The notes below the pieces were generated by a model. The model saw nothing but the letters and a program-made list of their open reading frames with translations. It searched no databases and was not told the origin of the DNA. Below, piece by piece: positions 33,953-43,949 of a DNA stretch of 64,000 nucleotides. This stretch comes from Noviherbaspirillum galbum (lineage in GTDB: Bacteria > Pseudomonadota > Gammaproteobacteria > Burkholderiales > Burkholderiaceae_D), in the NCBI RefSeq assembly GCF_010974945.1, contig NZ_JAAIVB010000079.1:208681-272680 (forward strand), given 5' to 3'. Positions within the stretch are counted from its first letter, which is position 1, and every line of letters begins with the position of its first letter. A program made the position numbers and the translations under genes.

Positions 33953-36900
33953 ATGAATAGCCCATCCTCCACGCCGGGTCAGATCGCCGGCGATACCCTC
34001 GACACCGGACCGCTTTCCTGGGTGCTTGGCGAGATCCGCGAAGCGCTCAACCGCTCCCGCGCCGCGCTCGGCGACGCGCTCGCGCAGGACGCCGACGCCC
34101 GCAACACCAGCCTGCGGCATGCCAAGACCTGGCTGCACCAGGCGCACGGCGCGCTGCAGATCGTCGACATCGACGGCGTCTCCATCATCACCGAAACCGT
34201 CGAAGACTTGTTCGATCGCCTCGACGCCGGCCAGCTTGCCTTGTCGCAGCCCCTCGCCGACGCCATCGGCGGCGGCTACCAGGCGCTGGTCGAGTATCTC
34301 GAAGAACTGCTGTCCGGCGTGCCGCACCAGCCGGTCCGGCTGTTTCCGTATTACCGCACCCTGCTGGAAGCACGCGGCGCGGAACGCATCCACCCCGCCG
34401 ACCTGTTCTTCCCGAACCTCGCTATCCGTCCGCAACTGCCCGTGGCGGATGGCGCCGGCGCGCCGGATTACGTGGTCCTGCGCAAGCGCTTCGAGCGCGC
34501 GCTCCTGCCTTTCCTGAAGAATGCCGATCCGGCGTCCGAACTGGCCAACGCCGCCGCCATGCGCGAGCTGATCGGCCAGGTGGAACGCTCGCAGACCGCC
34601 TCCCAGAGCCGTGCCTTCTGGTGGGTCATGCATGGCCTGGCGGAAGCCGTCGCCGGCGGCCACGTCGGCAATGAAATCTACGTCAAGCAGCTGTTCGCGC
34701 GCATCAACCTGCAGCTGCGGCGCCTCTCCCAGGGCTCGGCCAGTATTGCCGAACGCCTGCTGCGCGACGCGCTCTTCTTCATCGCCAAGGCGCAGAATCC
34801 GCCGCAGCGCGTGCAGCAGATCCGCGCCGCCTACCGCCTCGACGGCCTGGTGCCGGAAGACTACGACAGGAAGCGCTACGGCCAGGTGGACGTCGACGCG
34901 CTCGCCGCCGCCAAGGACAAGCTGAACCAGGCCAAGAACCTGTGGAACCGCATCGCCGGCGGCGACATCAATGCCGCCGATTCCTTCGAGCACGAGATGC
35001 GCCTGCTGTCCGACGCCGGCTCGCGCCTGAATTCCGCGCCGCTCACCAAGCTGCTGCGCGAGCTCAAGGGCATCGCCCGCCATGCCGCCCACGCCCGCCC
35101 CGGCGACGTGCTCGGCCTCGAGATGGCGACCAGCCTGCTGTTCGTCGAAACCACCCTCGGCAACATCGGCCGCCTGCCCGACAACTTCGGCGAGCGCGCC
35201 GATGCGATGACCTCACGCCTGCTGGCGGTGGTCGCCGGCGACACGCCGTCGGCATCCGGCGCCTGGCTCGACGACATGTCGCGCCAGGCCCAGCAGCGCC
35301 AGACCATGGCCGCGCTGTCCGTGGAAATGCAGAACAGCCTGCGCCAGGTCGAAAAGCTGCTTGACGAATATTTCCGCCATCCCGGCCAGAAGTCGCCGCT
35401 CGGCCAGCTAGACCAGATGCTGCACCAGATCGAAGGCGCCCTGGCCGTGCTCGACCACGACGATGCGGTCCAGACCGTCCGCCACACCCGCGATGCCGTC
35501 AAGGGATTCCTTGCCGCCGAAGACGACCGGCAGCCCGACCAGTCGGAGTTCCAGCAGGTCGCGCGCAATGTCGGCGCGCTCAGCTTCTTCATCGAATCGC
35601 TGCAGTCCCAGCCGGAAGCGGCCAGGAAGCGCTTCGCCTTCGATGCGGAACGCGGCGTGCTCGAGGCGCGCCTGCTCGACAAGTCCGAACCCGGCCCCGG
35701 CGATGCCGCCCTCGCGCCGGTGATCGAGGAGCCCGCGGCGTCCGGTCCGTCCGCCTCCGCCGATCCCGCCGCGCCCGGCGATGCCAGCGGTGCCGACGAT
35801 TCCAGCGATACCGCTTCCTTGCAGACCGTCGAGGACGAACTCGCGCGGCGCCAGCAGCAATCGGCAGAGCTGGCCATGTCGCTCAGCATCGAGCCCGACA
35901 ACCAGCAATTGCAGGAACAGCTGAAGGAGTCGCTGGAAAAGATCCGCCAGGATGCGGCCCTGATCGACAATCCCGACGTGACCGGCCGTGCCCAGGCCGG
36001 CATCGACCTGCTCGCGCGGCCCGATTTCTCGGCCTCCACCGATGCCCTGGCGCAGATCATTACCGCCACCGTGCCGGTGCAACCCGAAGCCGCGCTCCTG
36101 CCGCCGGTGGACGCGCCCGACACCGACGAGGCGATCGATGCCGAACTGCTGGAGATCTTCCTGTCCGAGGCGGTGGAGGTGTTGCAGACGGTACGCGATA
36201 CGCTGCCGCATTCGCGCTGCGAGCCGCACAACCAGGAACACCTGACCACGCTGCGCCGCTCCTTCCATACGCTCAAGGGCAGCAGCCGCATGGTCGGGCT
36301 GAACGAATTCGGCGAAGCTGCCTGGAGCATCGAACAGGTCATGAATCTCTGCCTGGCGGAAACGCGCGGCGGCGACGATGACCTCTATGGCCTGCTCGAC
36401 AAGGCTGCCGAGGTGCTCGGCGCATGGGTCAACGACCTCACCGAGCACGGCCGGTCGCGCCGCACGCCGCACGCCCTGATCGCAGCCGCGGAACGGCTCA
36501 AGGAGGGCGGCAGTTTCTCCTACGAGGAGGCGCCCCTGGCCGCGCCCGAGGCAGCCATCGAGGAACCGGAAGCAGCGATCGAACCCCCGGAGGCGCCTGA
36601 GGCCATCGGCGCCGCGGACGCCGTCGACGCTGCCGCATTGGAAGAGTCCATGGAAGCGCTGGAACCGGCGCCCATGGATGAGCTCGCCGCCTTGCCGGAC
36701 GTCACCGAAACCATCGACATGAGCGCCTTGCCGGAGATGGGCGACGAGCCTGCCTCCCTGGAGCAGGAACTCGCCGCCGAGCTTTCCGCGGAACTGGCGG
36801 AGGAATTGGCGGCTGAACCGGTCATCGACTTCGATGCCCCCGCCGAGGCTGGCGTGACGTTCGATGCAGCCGAAGTCACCGGGATTCCCGAGCTTGGCGA

Positions 36901-39900
36901 CGAGGGAGACACCTCCGGCGCTGCCGGCGTGTCCGGTCTCCCGTTGATGGAAACGGAAACGTCGACAGAGCCCGGGCAGGAATCTTCCAGCCCGGTCGCG
37001 TTAGGGGCAGAGGCAGAGCCGGAACCGCCAGCGCAGGCGGACATCATCACCTTGCTGACGCCCGCCAATCCGGAACCGGCGCGCGGCCCCGCCATCGCGG
37101 TGGCGGACGTGATCGCGTTCCCGACGCTGCAGCCGCCCGAGACGCGCCGCGACGAACACGTCAAGCGCGTCGGCGGACTGGAAATCAGCGTTCCGCTCTA
37201 CAACATCTACCTTGCCGAGACCGACGACCTGATCCACCTGCTGGCGCGCGACCTTGGCGAATGGCGGCATGAGCCCGAGCGCCAGGTCAACGTGACCACC
37301 ATCCACGCCGTGCACTCGCTGGCCGGCAGCTCCGCCACGGTCGGTTTCCGTGCGCTGCAGGAAACCGCCCATGCGCTCGAAATGGTGCTGCAATTGCTGT
37401 CGCGCCGTCCGGTGCTGCTGCGCGAGCACGAATTCGACCTGCTGCAGCACAGCGTCGAGCGCATGCGCCTGATGCTGATGAAATTCGCGCTGGACGAGCT
37501 TCCCGCGCCGCAGCCGGAATACGCCCGCCTGCTGGAAAGCCTGCAGCGCGACCTGGAAACCCGCGACATGCTGGTGCATGACGCCTCGCCGAGGTTGGCG
37601 CCATCCGGCATGGCCACGGCGCATTCCACGCCCCCGGCATCGCCGGAATTCGAGCCGTCGACATCGCCGGAATTCGAGCCGCTGACGTCTCCAGAATTCG
37701 AGCCGTCGACATCGCCGGACATCCAGCCGTCCGCACCGCCGGAAGTGCAGCCGCTCCCCGGCACGCAGCCTGACCAGGCGCCTGCGCCGGAGATCATGCC
37801 GACACCGGCGCCGGAAACGCCCGAACCCGCCGAGCCCGTGCCGCCCGAAGTGCCGGCGACCCCGGCCGCGCCCGAGGCGCCGACGCTTCCCGAGACGCCT
37901 GAGGTTCCCGAGGCCCCATCCCTGCCGGAAGTGCCGGTCATCCCCGAAGGCAGCCGCGCGGAGTCAGGGCAGGAAGGCGAGGGCGTCATCGTTCCCAAGG
38001 ACGAAATCGACGCCGACCTGCTGCCGGTTTTCCTGGAAGAAGGACGCGACGGGTTCCCGCAGATGAGCGCGGTGCTGCGCGCCTGGGTGGACCAGCCGGC
38101 CAATGTCTCCCATCCGCAGGCGCTGCTGCGCCTGCTGCACACGCTCAAGGGAAGCGCCCGCATGGCCGGCGCCATGACGCTCGGCCAGCATCTGCATGAC
38201 ATGGAGACCCGGGCCGAGAACGTCATGCACCTGGGTTCGCCGTCGGCGCTGACCATCGAAGACCTGCTGGTCCGCTACGACCATGCCTCGCTGCTGTTCG
38301 AGCAGTTGCAGCATCCCGCGGCCCCGATGCAGGCCGGCGATGCCGCACCGGCAGAACAGGCGCAGGCGCCGTCCGGCGAGGCCGCGCAGCAAAACATGGA
38401 GCAAGCCGCGCAGCCCGTGGTGCTCGCGCCGCTCATGCCCTTGCGCGAAGACCTTGCCGCGCCCCGCCTGCCGGCCGTCCGGCCGGCTGCGGCGCCTGCC
38501 ATGCCCGCCGCCCCGGCCCAGCTCGTGCGCGTGCGCGCCGACATCCTCGACCGTCTCGTCAACCAGGCCGGCGAAGTGTCGATCGCCCGTTCCAAGCTGG
38601 AAAACGAGGTGGGTTCGCTGCGCCAGTCCCTGTCCGAACTGACCGACAACGTCACCCGCCTGCGCGACCAGCTGCGCGAGATCGAGATGCAGGCCGAGTC
38701 CCAGATCGCCTCGCGCATGGCCGCGGCCGGCGAGCGCGAATTCGATCCGCTCGAATTCGACCGCTTCACCCGCCTGCAGGAACTCACCCGCATGATGGCC
38801 GAGAGCGTCAGCGACGTCGGCTCCGTGCACCACAACCTGGCCCGCACGCTCGACAGCGCCAGCACAGGCCTGAGCTCGCAGGCGCGCCTCACCCGCGAAC
38901 TGCAGCAAGACCTGATGCGCGTGCGCATGGTGCAGTTCGCCAGCATTTCCGAGCGCCTGTACCGCGTCACGCGGCAGGCCGCCAAGGAAGTCGACAAGCG
39001 CGTCAACCTCGACATCCGCGGCAGCGGGGTGGAAATCGACCGCGGCGTGCTGGAACGCATGACCGGTCCCTTCGAACACCTGCTGCGCAACGCGGTCGCC
39101 CACGGCGTCGAGTCGCGCGAGGCGCGCCGCGCCGCCGGCAAGAGCGAAACCGGCGAACTGCTGGTGGAAGTGCGCCAGGAGGGCAACGAGGTCGTGATCC
39201 GCTTCTGCGACGACGGCCATGGCCTGGACGTGGCCCGCATCCGCGACAAGGCGGTTCGGCTCGGCCTGCTCGGCCACGACGGCGATGCCAGCGACGAGGA
39301 CGTGCGCGACCTGATCTTCCACCCCGGTTTTTCCACCGCAGAGGAAGTCACCGAACTCGCGGGACGCGGCATCGGCATGGACGTGGTGCGTTCCGAAGCC
39401 GCCGCCCTGGGCGGCCGCGTTTCTACCTGGTCCGAACCGGGCAAGGGCACGCATTTCACCATCCACCTGCCGCTCACCCTTGCCGTGACGCAGGTGGTCC
39501 TGGTCGGCAGCGGCGGACGTACCTACGCCGTGCCGTCGGTGCTCGTCGAGCAGGTCCAGCAGCTCAAGAGCCACGCCCTGGCCGGCGCCTACAACGATGG
39601 CGCGGTGGTCTGGCAAGGCCAGCGCGTGCCCCTGCATTACCTGCCCGCGCTGCTCGGCGACCGCCAGTCCTCGCCGGTGGGACAGCAATACACCCCGCTC
39701 ATGATCATCAAGAGCGGCAACGACCGGGTAGCGATCCACGTCGACGAAGTGATCGGCAACCGCGAAGTTGTGGTCAAGAACATCGGCCCGCAGCTCGCGC
39801 GCATGACCGGCATCGCCGGCGCCACGGTGCTCGGCTCCGGCGACATCGTGCTGATCCTCAACCCGGTGCCGCTGTCGATGCGCCAGGCCCAGGAACTGCT

Positions 39901-40393
39901 TCGCGCGCCGCGCCAGACCCCGTCCGACGCGCCCGACAACATGGGCGCGGTGGCCGACCTCGTCCATCCGGCGACACCCCAGGCCGGCGCGCCGGCACCG
40001 GTGCAAGGCCTGCGCACCCAGCACATCGTCATGGTCGTCGACGACTCGCTCACCGTGCGCCGCGTCACCCAGCGCCTGCTCTCCCGCGAGGGCTACCAGG
40101 TAGTGCTCGCCAAGGACGGCGTGGACGCGCTGGAGCACCTGCAATCGGTGACGCCGGACGTGCTGCTGGTCGACATCGAGATGCCGCGCATGGATGGCTT
40201 CGACTTCACCCGCAACGTGCGCGGGGACGAGCGGACGCGCGGGATTCCGATCGTCATGATTACCTCGCGGACGGCGGCCAAGCATCGCAACTATGCGATG
40301 GAGCTGGGCGTGAATGCCTATCTCGGCAAGCCGTATCGGGAAGATGAGTTGCTGGGGCTGATTGCGGGGTATGTGGGGCGGGTGGAAGTTTGA
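33953..40393 (+). CDS. chpA: Hybrid CheA-type kinase ChpA (PilL) with multiple Hpt domains
   Basis: The 2146-residue histidine kinase is the hub of the Pil-Chp system. An N-terminal Hpt-like domain has His62 (WLHQAHGAL); a degenerate copy near residue 367 has Arg in place of His (RELKGIAR). Three canonical Hpt domains carry His772 (FHTLKGSSRM), His1121 (VHSLAGSSATVG) and His1396 (LHTLKGSARMAG). Acidic (about 844-1050) and Pro-rich (about 1226-1335) linkers lie between them. The kinase core follows: dimerisation helix (from 1524, LVRVRADILDRLVNQAGEV), ATPase with EHLLRNAVAHG and CDDGHGLD, GRGIGMDVV (about 1804), a CheW domain (to about 1965) and a C-terminal receiver with Asp2074 in LVDIEMPRMDG. 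It should phosphorylate PilG and PilH. It follows pilJ directly. Confidence 0.95.
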   Translation: MNSPSSTPGQIAGDTLDTGPLSWVLGEIREALNRSRAALGDALAQDADARNTSLRHAKTWLHQAHGALQIVDIDGVSIITETVEDLFDRLDAGQLALSQPLADAIGGGYQALVEYLEELLSGVPHQPVRLFPYYRTLLEARGAERIHPADLFFPNLAIRPQLPVADGAGAPDYVVLRKRFERALLPFLKNADPASELANAAAMRELIGQVERSQTASQSRAFWWVMHGLAEAVAGGHVGNEIYVKQLFARINLQLRRLSQGSASIAERLLRDALFFIAKAQNPPQRVQQIRAAYRLDGLVPEDYDRKRYGQVDVDALAAAKDKLNQAKNLWNRIAGGDINAADSFEHEMRLLSDAGSRLNSAPLTKLLRELKGIARHAAHARPGDVLGLEMATSLLFVETTLGNIGRLPDNFGERADAMTSRLLAVVAGDTPSASGAWLDDMSRQAQQRQTMAALSVEMQNSLRQVEKLLDEYFRHPGQKSPLGQLDQMLHQIEGALAVLDHDDAVQTVRHTRDAVKGFLAAEDDRQPDQSEFQQVARNVGALSFFIESLQSQPEAARKRFAFDAERGVLEARLLDKSEPGPGDAALAPVIEEPAASGPSASADPAAPGDASGADDSSDTASLQTVEDELARRQQQSAELAMSLSIEPDNQQLQEQLKESLEKIRQDAALIDNPDVTGRAQAGIDLLARPDFSASTDALAQIITATVPVQPEAALLPPVDAPDTDEAIDAELLEIFLSEAVEVLQTVRDTLPHSRCEPHNQEHLTTLRRSFHTLKGSSRMVGLNEFGEAAWSIEQVMNLCLAETRGGDDDLYGLLDKAAEVLGAWVNDLTEHGRSRRTPHALIAAAERLKEGGSFSYEEAPLAAPEAAIEEPEAAIEPPEAPEAIGAADAVDAAALEESMEALEPAPMDELAALPDVTETIDMSALPEMGDEPASLEQELAAELSAELAEELAAEPVIDFDAPAEAGVTFDAAEVTGIPELGDEGDTSGAAGVSGLPLMETETSTEPGQESSSPVALGAEAEPEPPAQADIITLLTPANPEPARGPAIAVADVIAFPTLQPPETRRDEHVKRVGGLEISVPLYNIYLAETDDLIHLLARDLGEWRHEPERQVNVTTIHAVHSLAGSSATVGFRALQETAHALEMVLQLLSRRPVLLREHEFDLLQHSVERMRLMLMKFALDELPAPQPEYARLLESLQRDLETRDMLVHDASPRLAPSGMATAHSTPPASPEFEPSTSPEFEPLTSPEFEPSTSPDIQPSAPPEVQPLPGTQPDQAPAPEIMPTPAPETPEPAEPVPPEVPATPAAPEAPTLPETPEVPEAPSLPEVPVIPEGSRAESGQEGEGVIVPKDEIDADLLPVFLEEGRDGFPQMSAVLRAWVDQPANVSHPQALLRLLHTLKGSARMAGAMTLGQHLHDMETRAENVMHLGSPSALTIEDLLVRYDHASLLFEQLQHPAAPMQAGDAAPAEQAQAPSGEAAQQNMEQAAQPVVLAPLMPLREDLAAPRLPAVRPAAAPAMPAAPAQLVRVRADILDRLVNQAGEVSIARSKLENEVGSLRQSLSELTDNVTRLRDQLREIEMQAESQIASRMAAAGEREFDPLEFDRFTRLQELTRMMAESVSDVGSVHHNLARTLDSASTGLSSQARLTRELQQDLMRVRMVQFASISERLYRVTRQAAKEVDKRVNLDIRGSGVEIDRGVLERMTGPFEHLLRNAVAHGVESREARRAAGKSETGELLVEVRQEGNEVVIRFCDDGHGLDVARIRDKAVRLGLLGHDGDASDEDVRDLIFHPGFSTAEEVTELAGRGIGMDVVRSEAAALGGRVSTWSEPGKGTHFTIHLPLTLAVTQVVLVGSGGRTYAVPSVLVEQVQQLKSHALAGAYNDGAVVWQGQRVPLHYLPALLGDRQSSPVGQQYTPLMIIKSGNDRVAIHVDEVIGNREVVVKNIGPQLARMTGIAGATVLGSGDIVLILNPVPLSMRQAQELLRAPRQTPSDAPDNMGAVADLVHPATPQAGAPAPVQGLRTQHIVMVVDDSLTVRRVTQRLLSREGYQVVLAKDGVDALEHLQSVTPDVLLVDIEMPRMDGFDFTRNVRGDERTRGIPIVMITSRTAAKHRNYAMELGVNAYLGKPYREDELLGLIAGYVGRVEV
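37636..37740 (+). repeat. Degenerate 24-bp coding repeats in the ChpA linker
   Basis: Units encoding SPEFEPST-type octapeptides (SPEFEPST, SPEFEPLT, SPEFEPST, SPDIQPSA) occur in tandem between Hpt domains 2 and 3. The nucleotide units are nearly identical (TCGCCGGAATTCGAGCCGTC). They lengthen a disordered Pro/Glu linker and may vary among strains. Confidence 0.8.
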
Positions 40394-40801
40394 TTTTTCG
40401 AAGCCTTGCATGGTCCGGGCTGCGAATGCTGGTGACTGAGGCAACCCGCTACAGCCACCAAATCCGCCACGGCTGCGCCCTAACTACCGGCTCCCTCCCT
40501 TTCAAGGGGAGGGTTGGGGCGGGGATGGGTTTCTTCCGCAAGCAAAGGACAGTGTTGACATCGAGAGCGGGCCAAATACTGTTCTCTACATGCCACCGAA
40601 CCCCATCCCCACCCTAGCCCTCCCCTTGAAAGGGAGGGAAGGGGGAGGAGGTTGCTGGAATGGTTGGAGGCATTGGCACGCTTGCGGCATCATGTTCCCT
40701 GAAGTCGGGACAAACTCGAGTCATGCTGATACGGCAAGAGACCGAGTCATCGAACCAGATATGGCCGTAAATGACGCCGGCAATCGGCGCTGCCCCATCC
40801 C
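40394..40801. other. Intergenic region between chpA and photolyase (convergent)
   Basis: About 400 bases, dominated by the second copy of the 250-bp element (40466-40713). The rest shows no gene. The frames at 40390 and 40590 are artefacts of the repeats. The two flanking genes converge, so no promoter is expected here. Confidence 0.75.
40466..40713 (-). repeat. ~250-bp dispersed non-coding element, copy 2 (reverse)
   Basis: Reverse complement of the element at 27017-27266. The inner inverted pair is CTCCCTTTCAAGGGGAGGGT (from about 40494) and the matching CCTCCCCTTGAAAGGGAGGG (about 40618-40638). The spacers also align (CAAAGGACAGTGTTGACAT against ATGTCAACGTTGTTCTTTG on the other strand). 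Confidence 0.8.
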
Positions 40802-42271
40802 TCACTCCTCCCGAACCTTCTTCACCACCGCATACCTTTTCAACGTCCTCTCCCGCGCCTCGTCATGCGCCACGACCGGCCGCGGATAATCCACCCCCAA
40901 GCTGACCCCCGCAGCCTCCAGTTCCGCGCCGCTTGCCAGCCAAGGCGCATGCACCTTCTTCACCGGCAGCTTCCCCAGCATCGGAAGATAACGCCGGATG
41001 AACTTGCCCTCGGCATCGAACTTTTCCGATTGCGTCACCGGATTGAAGATCCGGAAGTAAGGCTGGGCATCGCAGCCCGAGGAAGACGCCCATTGCCATC
41101 CGCCGTTGTTCGCTGCAAGGTCGAAGTCGTTGAGCTTCTCGGCGAAGTAACGCTCGCCCCAGCGCCAGTCGATGCCGAGATCCTTGGTGAGAAAGCTCGC
41201 CGTGACCATGCGCAGGCGGTTGTGCATGTAGCCGGTCTGGTTGAGCTGCAGCATCGCGGCGTCCACCAGGGGGTAGCCGGTTCGGCCGTTGCACCAGGCC
41301 TGGAACAGTTCTTCCGCGACATCGCCGCTTTCCCAGCGGATGCCATCGTATTCCGGCTTGAAGGCGCGCTCGGCGACGTGCGGGGAATGGTGCAGGATCA
41401 TGAAATAGAATTCCCGCCAGATCAGCTCGGACAGCCAGGTGGCAGCGCCCTTGGCGTTGCCCGGGGTACGCATCGCTTCCAGCGCCAGGCCGGCCAGCCG
41501 GCGGACCGACACCGTGCCGAAGCGCAGGTGGGTCGAGAGGTAGGACGGTCCCTTGACGGCGGGAAAGTCGCGCGCCACGTCGTAGCGGCCGATGCGCGGC
41601 AGGAAGTCGTCGACCAGGGCGTCGGCGCCGGACATGCCGGGCTTGAGCTGGAGCGATGCAAGGTTGGTCGGCCGGAAGCCGAGCGCGGCCAGGGAAGGAA
41701 TGCCTTCGCCGGCGGGCGGCGGGGCAAGCTTGCGGAAGTGGCTCACCGTGTCGTAGGGCGCCGCGTGGGCGGCATGGCCGGCAAGCTCGAGCTGCTTCAT
41801 CCAGGCGTTCTTGTAGGGCGTGAAGACGGAGAAGGGCTTGCCGGCCTGGGACAGCACCTCGTCGATCTCGAACAGGACCTGGTCCTTGACCAGCCGCAGC
41901 TGCCTGCCGTCCGCGCGCAGGGCGCGCTCGGCCTCCAGGTCGCGGCGGCAGGCGGCGGGCTCGTAGTCGCGGCCGGCGAACACCGCGTCCACCTGCAATT
42001 CCCGGGCGAGCTGCGCAATGGCGTCGGGGCCGCGCGCGTGCCGCACGATCAGCGCGCCGCCCGCCGCGCGCAGGGCGGCGTCGAGTTCCGTCACGCAGCC
42101 ATGGATGAACTCGACGCGCCTGTCCTCCGCAGGCAACCGCTCGAGGATGTCCTTGTCGAAGATGAAGGCGCAATACACCTGCCGGCTGGAGGTCAGCGCT
42201 TCGTGCAGGGCGGCATGGTCGACATGGCGCAGGTCGCGCCGGAACCAGACGAGGGAGCGTTTAAATCGCAT
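40802..42271 (-). CDS. phrB: Deoxyribodipyrimidine photolyase
   Basis: A 489-residue class I CPD photolyase that repairs UV pyrimidine dimers with blue light. The N-terminal antenna domain starts SLVWFRRDLRHVDHAALHEA, and the C-terminal FAD domain has WLSELIWREFYFMILHHSPH, the GYPLVDAAMLQLNQTGYMHN segment with the conserved Arg following, DLGIDWRWGERYFAEKLNDF, and DLAANNGGWQWASSSGCDAQ, with FNPVTQSEKFD near the end. These are the FAD/DNA-contact motifs of active photolyases rather than cryptochromes. The start ATG precedes the first strand directly. It converges with chpA and is divergent from yqgE. No regulatory site was evident. Confidence 0.95.
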   Translation of the reverse strand: MRFKRSLVWFRRDLRHVDHAALHEALTSSRQVYCAFIFDKDILERLPAEDRRVEFIHGCVTELDAALRAAGGALIVRHARGPDAIAQLARELQVDAVFAGRDYEPAACRRDLEAERALRADGRQLRLVKDQVLFEIDEVLSQAGKPFSVFTPYKNAWMKQLELAGHAAHAAPYDTVSHFRKLAPPPAGEGIPSLAALGFRPTNLASLQLKPGMSGADALVDDFLPRIGRYDVARDFPAVKGPSYLSTHLRFGTVSVRRLAGLALEAMRTPGNAKGAATWLSELIWREFYFMILHHSPHVAERAFKPEYDGIRWESGDVAEELFQAWCNGRTGYPLVDAAMLQLNQTGYMHNRLRMVTASFLTKDLGIDWRWGERYFAEKLNDFDLAANNGGWQWASSSGCDAQPYFRIFNPVTQSEKFDAEGKFIRRYLPMLGKLPVKKVHAPWLASGAELEAAGVSLGVDYPRPVVAHDEARERTLKRYAVVKKVREE

Positions 42272-42369
42272 GGAAGGTCCGTAAGGTCAAGGGCAGAGCG
42301 GGTGCCGAACAGGGCCGGGCGGTGCCGCGTTTCCGGGTCGCGCCCGGCAAAACTGATAAAATGCACATT

Positions 42370-43050
42370 ATGGTGAAAGCAAGCAAGTTTAGCTCGTCCA
42401 GATCGTTCAGCTCCAAGCCCGGCGCCGGCCGGGACAACCCGACTTTTTCCGCCGCTTCCCGACCCGTGCCCGATCCCGATACCAATCTTAACCTCGCAGA
42501 CCATTTCCTGATCGCCATGCCGTCCATGCTCGATCCGGTGTTCGGCGGTACCGTGATCTACATCTGCGAGCACAACGCCAATGGCGCGCTCGGCATCATC
42601 GTCAACAAGGCCACCGACATGACGCTCGACGTCCTGCTCGAGCGCATCGAGCTCGGCGACGCGATGGCGTCGCGGCGCGCCGGCCTGCAAGGCAAGACGG
42701 TGCTGTTCGGCGGTCCGGTCCAGGTCGAGCGGGGCTTCGTGCTGCATGCGCCGCATGGCAACTATTCCTCCATGATGCCGGTGACCGACGACATCGCCCT
42801 GACCACCTCCAAGGACGTGCTCGAAGCCGTGGCGGCGGGCGACGGCCCGGGTCGGCTGCTGGTTACCCTGGGTTGCTCCGGCTGGAGCGCGGGACAGCTC
42901 GAGCAGGAAATCGTCAACAACGGCTGGCTGACGGTGCGGGCCGATCCCGCCATCCTGTTCGACCTGCCGGTGGAAGAGCGTTTCGTGGCGGCGATGAAGC
43001 TGCTCGGCATCGATCCCATGATGCTCGCCGGCGACGCCGGGCACGCCTGA
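42370..43050 (+). CDS. yqgE: YqgE/AlgH family protein (UPF0301)
   Basis: A cytosolic protein of the UPF0301 (AlgH) family. The core begins NLNLADHFLIAMPSMLDPVFGG, followed by TVIYICEHNANGALGIIVNK, LFGGPVQVERGFVLH and SGWSAGQLEQEIVNNGWL, all family hallmarks. The family is nearly always next to ruvX, as here (20-base gap). The fold is known, but the role is unclear; AlgH affects alginate production in Pseudomonas. The start is uncertain: from the ATG at 42370 the protein is 226 residues with about 40 Ser/Pro-rich residues before the core, whereas most homologues lack them. A GTG near 42467 would remove most of the extension. Confidence 0.88.
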   Translation: MVKASKFSSSRSFSSKPGAGRDNPTFSAASRPVPDPDTNLNLADHFLIAMPSMLDPVFGGTVIYICEHNANGALGIIVNKATDMTLDVLLERIELGDAMASRRAGLQGKTVLFGGPVQVERGFVLHAPHGNYSSMMPVTDDIALTTSKDVLEAVAAGDGPGRLLVTLGCSGWSAGQLEQEIVNNGWLTVRADPAILFDLPVEERFVAAMKLLGIDPMMLAGDAGHA

Positions 43051-43069
43051 ACGCCTGGCGGACCCTGCC

Positions 43070-43439
43070 TTGGAGACGGTGCTCGCCTTCGATTTCGGCC
43101 TCAAGCGCATCGGCGTCGCGGTGGGGAATACCTTCCTGAAGCAGGCGCAGCCGCTGACCGTGATCCACGCCGAGACCAACGATGCCAAGTTCGCCGCCAT
43201 CGGCGCGCTCGTCGACGAATGGAAGCCTTCGCTGTGCGTGGTCGGACTGCCGACCCATGCCGATGGCACCGAACACGATTTCACCACGCGCTGCCGCCGC
43301 TTCGCCAACCAGCTCAACGGCCGCTACGGCGTGAAGACGGCGCTGGTCGACGAACGCTTTTCCTCGGCGGTCATTGCCGCCAAGCGCGGCGACGTGATCG
43401 ACGCCGAGGCCGCCGCCATCATTTTGCAACAATACTTTC

Positions 43440-43459
<20 letters not shown>
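43070..43459 (+). CDS. ruvX: YqgF/RuvX-type RNase H-like nuclease
   Basis: A 129-residue RNase H-fold protein, essential in E. coli, with roles proposed in pre-16S rRNA 5' end maturation and Holliday-junction resolution. The motif LAFDFGLKRIGVAVGN carries the first catalytic Asp; CVVGLPTHADGTEH the second acidic region and VDERFSSAVI the third. The TTG start is supported by GGCGGA seven bases upstream; a GTG at 43079 is an alternative that gives three fewer residues. The gene overlaps pyrR by 20 bases and follows yqgE, a conserved arrangement in proteobacteria (yqgE-yqgF-pyrR-pyrB). Confidence 0.93.

Positions 43460-43941
<482 letters not shown>

Positions 43942-43949
<8 letters not shown>

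Noticed and set aside
31520..35092. Very long minus-strand open frame (over 1100 codons) opposite pilJ and chpA, and similar ones at 4794-7748, 37964-40444 and 52472-54985
   Set aside because: They lie antisense to clearly recognised genes, have His/Arg/Gly/Leu-biased composition from GC-rich codon shadows and show no domains or ribosome sites.
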